64,000 nucleotides of DNA from Prinia subflava (Eukaryota; Chordata; Aves; Passeriformes; Cisticolidae). The notes under the pieces were generated by a model, which searched no databases, had not been told where the DNA came from, and worked only from the letters and a program-made list of their open reading frames with translations. The DNA lies in contig NC_086248.1 of the NCBI RefSeq assembly GCF_021018805.1, positions 61,513,985-61,577,984 on the forward strand, given 5' to 3'. Shown piece by piece: positions 16,331-28,500 of the stretch (within the stretch, counting starts at the first letter, position 1; the number at the start of each line of letters is the position of its first letter). The translations under genes were made by a program, and so were the position numbers.

Positions 16331-19300
16331 CCATCCGAGAGGTCCTTCCCGGGGAGGTCCTCCTCTGCTCCCCAGGGGGGAAGAAGGATCTGGTTCTTGT
16401 TTCTGGAAACAGCTTAAAAGAAGGCCTGTGTCACAAACTGAAAAAATTAAAAGCACAGAAAAACTCTCCCTGTCTTTTAATTGTATTTTGGCCCCACCCA
16501 GCCGAGTGGCTTTAGTGGGCATCTGACATCCCGACAGGGTCAACCTACCACAGGAGAATATCTGAATTCTTACAGTTCCAAGCAGATCACGTGCTTTTTA
16601 GCAGACATAGCAAGAACCAGAAGATTGAAATTAAAGGGCACACTTTCACAGTCCCTGCATGTTGTGAGTGTGCAGAGTTTACAGGTTGTCCAAATCACTG
16701 ATGCTAGCAGCCCCTGAGAGCTGCTGTAGGCAGTGGAAGATGCTGTTCAGGCCCAGGGGGGCGTGGATGAACTGCAGAAAGAGTCTGGATGGAGGATGAA
16801 AAAATTTACTGGGGACAAGTGCAAAGGGCTGTATGGAGGCAGGAATAACCAGCTCTACAAGTGCAGGAGCAGCTCACTGGCCACCTGTTCCATAGACACA
16901 TGGAGTAGGGAGGTGTTTATGTACAATTTATCTCAATTTCTCATATGGTGTGTTAAAAAGAAAAAGGAAAATAATAATAATAATAAAGGACATAGAGCCT
17001 GGAAGCAGTTTTGCTACAGCCCTCTCTGCAGTAAGGCTGCACAAGGAATACCGTGTCCAGCTTTGGGGGTTGTATTTCAAGAGGATTGAGGGAGATAGAG
17101 CTCCAGGGCCTGAGTGAGCTATCTGAGCAGTTTTGATCCTGCCTCCAGTCCTGTGTCAGGCTCTGCCTCCTGTTTCTCCTGAAAAAGGAGACCCTGACCA
17201 GCCACCTCACTTTGGGGCTCTGTGGGCACCTTGCGGGGAGCACCAGCTCCGCTCGCTCCGGAGGGGTATGGTGGGACTGTGGCTGGATGCTGAGCACATC
17301 CTCAGCCCCATTCCAAGTCATGCTTACTGCTTCCCAAAAGCAGAGACAAAAAGTTGAGGTCTATGGGAAGGCTGAACAAGTGGTGCTTGTTTGAACAAAA
17401 GCATAAAAGCCTATATATTTGGTTATATTCTTAGCATGTGTAAAATGCTGCAGCAGTTTTCTACGTCCAGGGATGAGAGGGAAAACTACAATGAATTATA
17501 TGTGGCAATTAAGACTTTGCCTAAATACTAGGGGAAAGCTAATATTTAGCTAAAGTAGGCCTAATGCTTTGCAGCCTGGATTTGGGATACAATTCATTTG
17601 TCACTGTGAGCAATTAGAACCCTCAGAGTACTTTTGGTGTCTCATTCAGTTAAAGTTTTGTATAAAATTAAAGCCCAAATTATCCAAATATGGTGCATAC
17701 ATGCATAGCTCTATGCCCCACTAACAGTTGCTTTCTCTTCCATGATGCAGTTGAAGAAGCTGACTAAACTTGACATACGCAGGTGGAAATGTTTGAACCC
17801 ATTTAGCTTGATGAGGTTATAAAAATGCAGGCTCTTAAAGTTTACCAGGTGAATAGAATTGCTGCTCTTTGTTTCATTTTAACTAGAAATCACAAATCTT
17901 AAAACACCTGAAATAGTTAAGAAGGGCTTCTGTGTTGCACGAACAGTTTAGTAGAGCCAGGAACAAGAAAGGTGATTGAATGGTAAGGATAATCTATTCT
18001 TTTTCTCTAGATTTAGAAATAATTTGGATATAATTTTGAACTTCATTACCCACACTTAATTCTGTGATAGACTTAAGATGTCTAATCTGAATAACATTTT
18101 AGCTTTCAATTGTTACCTGAGAACAGATTTCCAGTTGCAAGGTTAAATAAGTCTCTTCTTGCAGATGCATAAAAACTGAATTCTCTTGAATTTTTATCTA
18201 TACTTATTACTTTATCTTATAGACCTAAGAAGAAAACTGTTTTGTTTCCAGGAAGGAACTGTTTATGATACAAACCAAGCTTTCCATGCAGGTCTTGGAC
18301 ACATTGAGGTTAGAAGTGTTTTCACATTTATGGGTTAGAAAAAGAAATATGTAGAACTTAAAGCTACTTCTCTTCCTGTGTGTGGCTTGAGGACTGAGCG
18401 TATTTTGGTATATCAATCAGCTTTCGTAGTCTCTTGTGCTGAGTCTCCTTTTAACGTTAGGAAAAAAAAGTCTTTGCTTGTTGCTGGTGACAAAAGCAGA
18501 GACCTGGCAAAAGCTGTTGTAACACCGGAGCTCTTTCTTGAGCACATTTGCTTTCAGCTGTTTTGAGGTGCTCCTCTGAGCGTACATCAGTGGTGTCAGT
18601 GCCCAAAGGAAGGAAAGGGGGTGGAGAACAGACACCAGTTTTCTTCAAGGAGTGATAATTAAATACTAAGACTGCTTCTCATCTTTTATAAGCTGTTGAC
18701 TTCCTGGTGTCTCTCTTTGATGGCTGCTGAAGAGGTAAGGACATAATTTTACATTATTCTGTACGACATAGCACAGGGGGATGCATTTCTATCTACTGGC
18801 ATGTTTTTTTCCAAACTGGAAAAGATTTAATGGAAAAACCACACCTACAGTTTAATTGTGTCAGGTTTAGTTATTTGGTTTTATTTTTACTCTGAATTCT
18901 GGTGTGGGATGTTAATAATATCACAGACTTAATTTTGGTAAACCATTATCAGAGAACTTATGTAATTTTCACGTGCATGTGCAGGGATGTGAAAGCTAAA
19001 CTGTTGCAGCCAGGTAGCACAAAATAATGCTTGTAATTTTCTTAACTAAGAATGAATTTATGTGATTGGTCTCACCAGAACAGAAAATAGCCACAAATTG
19101 CAGTAGCTTTTGAGATGGGTTTTACTTGGAACCTTCTTAATCTGTTCCTCACTACTGATGTATTACAGCTATCTTCTGGGTTAATGGATAAAGTAATCCA
19201 ATTATCACAAGCAAATGAAGACTGTGACTTTAGAAGATCTGTTAATTTATAATTATTTAATTGCCATTAGTTTCCTGATGCTTAAGGAACTGAAAGGAGA

Positions 19301-22300
19301 TCAGTAATACATTACATGTAAAATCACTTTGAGGAATACCTTGCTAAGCTAGCCATTTTTAAGTTTAAAAACCTAGAAAATAAGCTGGTTTTGCAAACTT
19401 AATGTAGTGTAAGGTAAGCTTTTTGCTTGATCTTCAGTAACATAGCTACATACTATTTTATCCTGATTAAAAAAAAAAAAAAAAAGGTTTTTTGAGGTTG
19501 TACTCTGTGTGTGCATGCATCCCACTTCTGAGGTATAGCCACATTTGTCATCTTCATTACAATGGCTTTGGGATTTCTTATGATATTTTTGAGAAGTTAC
19601 TGAACCATCTTCAAGGTGCCTGACCCTGTATTAGTTTAAATACCAAATGTAATAAGAAATAATGATAAAGATATAGTTTTAAGAAATGCTTGAACAGAAT
19701 ATTTTTTTTGAACTTTGTGCTGGAAAGGAAGAAGTGCTGAATTTGCTAAAGAGGTTGCTGCTACTTTTGGTTTTATGTAGAAGGTGCTCAGCTTTGAGGT
19801 TAGCTGACTGTGTAAAACAGCTAGCTAGTGGGATTCAGTGGGTGAATATGAAAGGAGGGCAACTCTGAAGGCTTATGAGGCTTTTTTCCTGTCAAAGAGG
19901 GTCATTACTGAAAACACTTTATTACTGCCAAAAAGCTACTCTAATGCAGACTGCCTTGGTGTAAGAGAAAAGTTCTTATTTCATAATGGTAGAGAGCTTT
20001 TTTGGACCAATTTGAACACCTCTGTGAAATAATTACAAGTTCAAGTTTGTTGTGGGGCCAAGGATTATCTCCCATTTTGAGGGTTGGAATACTTTTAAAA
20101 TACTTTATTTATTTGTAAAGCTACCTCATCATTCAGCTAGATTATTTTTAAAGAATTTGAAGGGGACATCAGATAGCAACTCTTTCTCTGCTTGCTTAAC
20201 TGCAGGTGTTGCTCTTTGTAGCTGTTTTACTGTGGCACGTTCTTAATAGCTCTGTAAGACATTGCTGTGTTTTCTGGAAGATCACCAGAGCAGAGTTTTA
20301 TTGGATCCACTTACTACTGACTGTCATGCACTTGCTAGCTTTTATTGGTGCTTTAGTGGGATGACATTCTAGATATGCCCAAAATCTTAGGAGTTTATGG
20401 CAAATGTAGCTTGCCCTGAAATGGATGTTTTGTGTAGGGCAGAGACACCAGAGTTTTGCACTAACTCCTCTTTAGATTGTGTTAAATGGGGATGATGGTT
20501 TTAAACAGGCTCATCAATCCCAGGAGGTATTCATAACGTAAAAGATGAAAGCAGGTGAAGGAGGCAGGGGCCTTTGAAAATTACATATATTGTGTTTAAA
20601 AAATTGCTCAGGCTTTTTATGTTTCAAATGAGTAATTTCCTGTGAAATTGCAGTTGGTAAGGAAATAAAACATGATTATGCCTATCTCTGTCTCTTTTGT
20701 TTCCACAGGAAACCAATCTTTTTTTTTTTCTTGAACACGAACTTCTGTGAAATGCCTTTTTCTTTTGGTGTCTGTTGAAGGGTTTCACAAAAAAAAGCCC
20801 CATACACAAAAGGAAAGCAACAAAAAGCCCTATATACAAATGGAATGTTTATGTATAAATATTACCACCCTCAGCTTTTTCTGGTGGAGAATTAATTAGT
20901 GTAATTGGGGCAAGCTGCATGTAAAGTAATTCCCTGCACTGACAAAAATGCGTTGTCACTACATATCTGAAGTTTTAGAGGGTTCTTTTGGTGGTTTAGT
21001 GTTTGTTTGTTTGAAATTTAAAACTTAGTGTTTGAATATAATGATCCAACAATGCAGACAGTTGGATTCTCAGCTGAGGTGCATCAGTGAAGCATCAGTA
21101 ACTGCTTTGGGAAAGCTTTACCCTTCTGTCCTGTGTGTGCACTTGCCTAGAGCCTGGCTGTGTGTCCCTACTTCAGATTAAGTTTGAAACACCTAACCAG
21201 TTTTCATATGCACACCTGTAATATTGGTGTACCATAAGTGGAATTGTCTTACATTTCTTGTAATATGCACTAAGTGTTAGAGAGTAGTATTGAAAATAAT
21301 ATGGTGTGTAAGCTGCTTTAGAGTGAATAATCATATTTTTTTCTGAACTTTGCTGTGATGTATATTAAAATTATTTTCTGTTTTGGTGGGGTTTTGCAGA
21401 AGTGAAGGTCACAGAACATATCCAAACTACAGTTGTGATTCTGTTTCGATGTTATACTTGCATATATTTATATGTAATTTTATCAGTTTGGGACCAAAAT
21501 TGTTAGTGCACTGAGCTGAAAACAATATATATATTAACTTTTAAGTGTCTCTGTGTATTAGCAAAGATAATAGCATTATTTGGTATCAAACTAACAGACA
21601 CAGGTAATTGTCTGGAAGTGACTTAGAGGTCTTGGGGTTTTTTATGAGTCTTGTGATGTCTTTTCAATAAAATGAGATTATAAAGCGACATTTTTTCTCA
21701 AAAAAATTGTCTCCAGCACTATGACAATCATGGGACCAGTAGGCCTGTATTCAAAACTAACTTAAGCTTTTTTATTGGTTGTTTTGTGTTGACTGTACAA
21801 AAAAAAGTGAAGGTATGTGCTTGAGTGCTAATGACCAATATGGTGAGCTTCTCTGAAGAACAGCACTGTCTTATAACCTCTCCTGTGTCTCAATTACTGC
21901 ATGAAAGGTTTGAGTATAACAAAATGTGTCCTTCACGTTATTTGAAGTCCTTGAAGAGGTGAGAAGAGATAATGTTTGGTTGGGTTTTTTTTCACTTAGG
22001 CCCAGAAATCCCAAATCTACAAGACCAAATAAAGAAACCCAAACTATTTCTGCCATTCCTTTACACCATATCTTGACAAATTGTCCCTCCATCTGGTACC
22101 AGTTCAAGCCCTACCTGGGACATTGCTGCAAGCTCTCATCTCTTTTGGAACCACTCTCAGTGGAAAAAAGAAAAGAAGATAAAGGACATGTGAAAAAGTC
22201 CAGACTGCTGTGATCTTGATAGCTGTTCATATTTCCTGGGTAGCAGAGCACTTAAACGATGATCTGTGCGAAGACAGACAAAGTTATTTTTCTTTTCAAG
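16331..22300 (+). other. SYTL3 5' region: upstream DNA and/or 5' intron(s)
   Basis: About 6 kb without a recognised coding exon. It contains a CR1 fragment (about 16790-17115), poly-A and T tracts, and a strong donor-like AAGAG|GTAAGG at 18734/18735 that may end a non-coding exon. The SYTL3 transcription start is not resolved here. Confidence 0.5.
16790..17115 (+). repeat. CR1 LINE fragment, diverged
   Basis: Reads GACAAGTGCAAAGGGCTG, then GGCAGGAATAACC, and later GTGTCCAGCTTTGGGG with a following AGAGCTCCAGGGCCTGA. These match, in order, CR1 reverse-transcriptase and 3'-region phrases remembered from bird CR1. It is interrupted and diverged, so the ends are approximate. Confidence 0.6.
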
Positions 22301-22438
22301 GGTGCGACACAGTGAAACACATCAACAATCAAGTAAGAGCACAGGCATTTAGGAAACACCCAGACCAGCATTCTGGATGTAGTGGAAGCCATAGGACAGG
22401 AGTCTACGAAACAAGTGAAACAGTGCAATTTGGCAAAA
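22301..22438 (+). other. SYTL3: SYTL3 5' UTR part of first coding exon
   Basis: A good acceptor (ttatttttcttttcaag, ending 22300) would start this exon. The frame of the SYTL3 ATG has an in-frame TAA at 22334-22336, so the ATG at 22439 is the first possible in-frame start. A minimal ATGTAG start-stop lies at 22377-22382. The exon 5' end is inferred from the acceptor only. Confidence 0.55.
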
Positions 22439-22548
22439 ATGGCCTGTGAATTTAATCTGAACTTCCTTAAGGAATTAGAACGAGAGGCTGTTCTGGAAGT
22501 CCTGTACCGTGACCAGATGGTGAGAAAAACAGAAGAGGAAAGAATAAG
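22439..22548 (+). CDS. SYTL3: SYTL3 coding exon 1
   Basis: Encodes [20 protein letters not shown] and [16 protein letters not shown] plus two bases; donor AAG|GTAACT. This is the first Rab27-binding helix of the Slp-homology domain. Confidence 0.92.
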
Positions 22549-25500
22549 GTAACTGCTAAACCCCTATTCCTGTTTTCTATTTTTTTTCCTCTTCTGAATT
22601 ACTCATCTTCCACTTCATTGTGCTTCTAAATGTACTCCTCTTTTAACTTTTTGTTAGCCAATGCCTTTTTATCCTCTGGGAAACCTAAGCTTATCCAGAG
22701 CCTCTTGTTTTTGCCATTCTATTGACTCTACACCAAAGATCAGCAAATCCTGTTCACTGAATAATGTGTTTGGTGAATTTTACTTCCAGCCTTCACAGAA
22801 ACTTCAGTTGCTGGCTACATTTTTTCCTATGAAGGCTTTATGGCATTCTCATCATGTTCCTATGTATAGTCTTGGTACCATGGAACATATTCAGATCTTT
22901 GGCTGTCTTGTTTAGCTTACATTGTGCCAAGACTGGAGTTGGATATCTGCTCATTGTGCTAAATCCATAAATCCATCACTGTTCCTTCTCACACACAACA
23001 GGTAGCAAGCACACCACTCTGCCTTCAAGGTTGTTACTGGTGTCTGTGTCATTTGTTATGAAAGCATTTTATTTACTAATTTCACACTATGCCAATATCT
23101 CAGCTGGCAAAGATAAAGGATAATTCTCCAGCACTTTATTTGCTTTGTATCTTGGCTAGGACAAAGATTTCCCAGTGCCTTGTATCCTGCTTTGTGATAC
23201 TGCACGCCCCTGTAGAACTAGGTATTGGTGTGGGTAAGATATAAATTATTAGTCCCCTAAATGGGGAAACTTAAACTTTGTTTATATCAAACATTTGTGT
23301 GAGTATTAGGGGACATATTAAACATAAAACAATATTAAAGCAATAGTAATTACATAAAGAGCTATATAGAAAGTCTGAATTGGTTAGAAAATCCCTTTCA
23401 ACTGCTGATGATACTGTCAATGAAAAACATGATCTTGATTGTTGATACATGCAATGAAAGCAAAGTTAATGACAAGGAGAGGCTTTGATATTTTGGGCTG
23501 TGTGCTGGATTGGTTTAAATTGTTTTTTTAGCTTCCAGATGATACATTTGTTATGTTTATTTTTTTACTTGGTAGAATATTTAATTATTGGATAACCATG
23601 ATTAAAAAAAAATCAAATGGGAGCATGATTTAGTCTCAGTTTTTGTAGGTGAATGCATAATCACTTGCATACAATGATTTCAGTGCTGAAGGTGGGCCTG
23701 AAATGAACAAAACCCCTTTATACTAAACTGTTTCTCTGTTGGTGTGCAGAGTTCTGGTCACATACACACAGTCACACTGCAGAAATGCTGTGTGTGCATG
23801 TTTTCAAACAGTGCTCAACAGAGGTCACACTTGAGGGCATATCTCCCACTAGAAATGGTATTGCACAGCCAGGGTATCGTTATTAACTTGTGCTTTGTGT
23901 GAGGATTTTGTCCTCGGTGACTTTTTCTTTCTTTTTTACCTGTGGATTTAGGAAAATGAAACTGCAGCTTCAGCAGCTTCGGTGGAAGGGGGCAAAAAGT
24001 GCAAGGCAGGAGTACCAGGAGAGATGCTGTGCTCGCTGTCAGAGGTCGCTGGGGCTGCTGCTGAACAGAGGCGCGGTGTGCCATGGCTGCAGCCACCGGG
24101 TGTGCTCCGAGTGCCGCGTGTGCCTGAGCCCCTGCCTCTGGAAATGCACCATTTGTTATGCTCACGGGTAAAGAGTTCTGCTGCCTTGCACCACTCATCC
24201 AATGGGGGCCCACTGGTTTTGTGTATCTGTTACGTGAATAGTTAATGAAACAAAGCCACTGGTGTTATGAGAATGTTGGCTGAAGTCCTGGTAGAGATGA
24301 AACGGATGGCAACTTCGTGTTATTCTTCACGTAGCTGATACTTCCCTTCCTGGGTTTAGCAAAGTGGATCCTCAGGGTAGGCCAGAGGTGCTGTGAGTGT
24401 GACAAAGATGATAATAGCAAAGCATAGAAACAGTCGTGAATTTCTGAGCCACAGAGAGAGCTCCTTCCCCTACTCGATATTGAACCAGGGCATCCTCACA
24501 ACCTACTGGGGGTGCTGTGCTTTGATGTAGTACAGCCAATTCCTTGACAATTTCCTAATCATTATTTTCTGCCTCTTACCACTGGAGTGAGAAACCTGAT
24601 GGATGAATAATTTAAAGTTATGCTTTATAAAATTTTAAAGAGCAAAACTGATTAACAACATTACTAGGATTTGTTCAAGTATAGTCAGAAATACAATTTT
24701 TTTTACTTCGTATTAGTTGATTTTTTTCTTTTACTACATCATACTTTAGTATTTCAGGATGTAGGAAACACTCTCTTACTGTATTTGTACATTTTTTAAT
24801 ATCAAAATATTCATTCATAGTCTATTCTATTCAGTGCAAGCTTTCTAAGCAAAATGGTTTAGATATGTTTCCACATTTGATGAAAAATAATATGTAGGTG
24901 AAGAATGATAGTTTGAAAAATTATTCAAAAGCTCCGCTGGGTGATAAATATCCCTGCAGAAAAGGCAAGGATTTGGATGAAAATTTACTTTATGCCAACA
25001 CAAGATGAATTCACCACTCCACTCCCTCTGCAGGTGCCATAATGAGATTAAAGTAGAGGGAAATATAGGGCAAAGTATTGGCCTCAAGTGAAACAAATTT
25101 GTACTAGTTTAAAGTTTTTTATAGTTTGGGAGAGAGTTGTAAAGTAACACCAAAGAGATAGAATCTTCAGTTTATTTATCAACTAATATGCAAAATAGGT
25201 AGTTCAACTTTGTTTATACTTGATACAAAATAGTTACTAGACTTTGGTGTGTGTGTTTTGCTGTGTTTCAAACTATATGCACTAAACTGAAAATTCAAAA
25301 GTTAACTTTCCATATCCTTGTCTAGATAACCTTCTCCACTTCCTCTTGTTTTAAATTAGTTTCCAGTTATTTGGTGGCCACAGTGGAAGTCCCCTATGGA
25401 GAGTAGTTGATTGTTAAGCTGCTTTGTGTAGTGCTGCACACCCTTAATTATTTCATAAGCTTGTCCAGATATTTAATAAAACCAAGAAAACATTATTTAG

Positions 25501-28500
25501 ATTAATAAAAGACCTTTTTACTTTTCCTTCAGGAAATTACCTTTTTTTTATCTTGCTAATACAGATGGATATGCCAGCTGTCATTGAATTTCTCTTTATA
25601 GGGGAGAGAGAGTACATTTGATCTTTAGTCATGATGTAAAATCAATTAAATTCAGTCAGGCTTATTCCATTGCTTTCAGTGAGCTTTATATCAAAGCTTC
25701 AAATCTCAAGAAGGGTAGGGAGTGCAGCAATGTGGTAAATGGTACTCAGCACCTTTTGTGTACCCTGGGGAGGGGAAAATAGCATGGCTAAAAAGGTAAG
25801 AGCTGATGTCCAAGTCCCAAGTAACTGTAATTTTGGGTCTTGTTTATCACAAGAGTAATTTTTTGATTGTTTTCCAGAGACGTGAAAGTGAAGGCTGGTG
25901 AATGGTTCTTTGAGGAACGAGCAAAGAAATATCCAGGTGAAGGTAATTGCTGGAACAGATCATAAACTGCTGTGTAATGTGTAGTTGTCATCTAGGTGAA
26001 ACACAGAGTGTAGTCTGACACTGTAGCCAATGTTTCTTCCATTTTCCCATGCAGTCCATCTGTCTGTGCAGTAAATAAAACATGAACACAAATTAGCAGA
26101 ATGCATTTAAAAGTATAACTTACTTTGTCTGAGTAATAAAAGTAAGAAAATTGCCAGCCATGTAAATTTGAATTAATGAGCATGTAGGACTTCAAAGGAA
26201 CACGATGATGTGAAATTAATACAGAAATATGTACAGGAAGAAAATGATCTTGCATTCATCATTTGTCAAAGTTTAAACTTCAGTTGTTTTCACTGAGGAA
26301 GTTCTAAAGTTTAAAGAAATGATAGAATGGAATAAAAACCCCGTGTGTAGCTATAAATCAGCAGAGAGCTAAACAGTTTCATTACCTTCAGCCAGCTGGC
26401 TGTGCCATTGTCTTGTGCTGGTGCCATTAAAGTACAAAGCTTTAAAAGAAATTATAGAGGATGTGGATGGATTGCTCTCTGGGGAATGTGTTTTGCCAGT
26501 AAAGGAACTGTAAGTGTTTGTTTTCACCTGCTATAACTAGCAAGATGGAGAAGATTTGTTTCCTCTTTCCCTTGAAGTGCCACTGCAGATAGGCATCTAC
26601 TTTATTTTTGCCTGACTGTAGTTAAATGATACAGTTTGACTTGCAGTGTCTGTGTCTATGTTTAAGAGTTGGTAAAAAGGAAAGAACTAGGCCTGAAATC
26701 TCTCTTGGAAACTTGAATAGGAAGATTTGATAAATGGAAGAGCATAATTAGGCTAATTTTGGGTATTAGGTGTTTGTGAAATGCAGCATATTAAGAAACT
26801 AAATTACAGTTCCAGTTGAAACAATTAATTTCAATTTGAAAGACTTCACTGAAGTCCATTCTAGCTAACACAGTTTCTGATTTTAAAGTGTTAATTGACT
26901 GATTACTAAAAGCTCAGTTTCATCCAATAACTGTTGATAATAATTTCCCCTCATTCTTTTTAACAAGTATAAAGCTGGTAATTTTATCAGTGTCTCTATT
27001 ACTGGAAAATGTTGTTCTTGGATATTGAATCTGACAATGCAAGTTACTGACTGTTCCTTTTTGCAGCAAAATAAATTAGTTCTCACTTTGAATTATTGAG
27101 GAATTGTGAGTTCTTGAAGCACTTTGCTTAGTTAGTCTAATGATAATACTGTTGAAGTCACAAAGATCTAAGGATGTACAGAAGAAAAACCTGCAGGGAG
27201 AAATATGTTTTGTTTAGTTCCTTTAATTAGACCGACTATTTAAAGGAGTTTAAAAAGCCACAAATTTTGAAACACAGCAGCCTTTATGCATCCTTCAATC
27301 CTGGAGGGACAGTGCCCTCTTTTGGTTTGAAAATATAACATAACTGAAGTATTCACTAGAAAGTAAGTTTAACTGAAAAAAAAAATTTACAGTAAAGTTT
27401 TCACATGTTGTGTAGTAAAAAAATTACATCGTTATGCTTTTTATTTTTTTATATCTTCTACCTAAAAAATGAGATTAATATTTTCATGAAAGTGGTAGAT
27501 TACTTTTAGTGACTGATCAGTTTAAAATCTAAAATAGCAGATGTTATTTATCAATAAGAGAATTCTGGAGTTCTGATTGAAAAATCTAACATCCATAAGC
27601 TGATTATTGTTTCTACTACTACTAAGGTATATTACCTTTATGTAAGTAGTGTTATAATTAATGACATCTTCAGCAAAACATGGATCACATGCTGCTTACT
27701 ATATCGGGAATTACTAGTGATTAAAGTCACTCCAGGTAATTTCACTTGGCCATTTCTTATATTTGTGATTCCCCAGGAGCAAATTAGTTTTATGAGTCTT
27801 CTTTGTTCATGCCTGATGGAGCTCTTGCTCCTTGGTGTCTTCACATGATGTGGCTGCTCACCTGAGGAACGTGCCATGGCTGCCATTTCCCTGCAGGGAT
27901 GCTTTAGCCAAGTGTCTTGCTCATGTCTGTGAGCCAGTCAAGCATTTTCATCACTGCTCAGGTCTTTAGTAGGAGAAGTGAAAAAAAGCTCTCGAGGTGC
28001 CAGAGTTGCCCATGTGCCTGCTCTGGTACATGTTTAAAAGCTTCCCCTTGGTGTTTGAGTTTTGTGGCCGAAGTGCCCTTTAGTGCAGTGGGCCCGTGCA
28101 CCTCCTGGCCCCTGGGAGGCTGAGGGCACTGAGCGACCCATAGGAATGGGTGGGTTGGTATCTGTGTGTGGTTGTCCTTAGCACCTGTGAAGAGTTCATC
28201 TGAAAGTGCCGCCTGCAGCAGGGGGGGCTGCTATCATGGTATGGTTTGAGATGCAGGAGACACTTGTGCATTGCTTGGCAGGCGTGCTGATGCATTAGCT
28301 GGGAATTGACTTCATTCCCGACTTGCACGTGCATGAGCTTCTGTAAACACAGGCCAGTTCCTGAAAGGCACTGATTTTAAATAGTTTTATACAGCCATAA
28401 GTAACTGATGTTGCTACTAAATGATCTCTTGATTTATTTTTTTTTCCCCTCCTTCATAGGCAGACATGAAACAGTTGGTGCAAAGCTCTTGGAGTCTTAC

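Noticed and set aside
23400..23460. TGATGA-like box as a C/D snoRNA in a SYTL3 intron
   Set aside because: No matching D box with terminal stem at the right distance; motif alone is common by chance.
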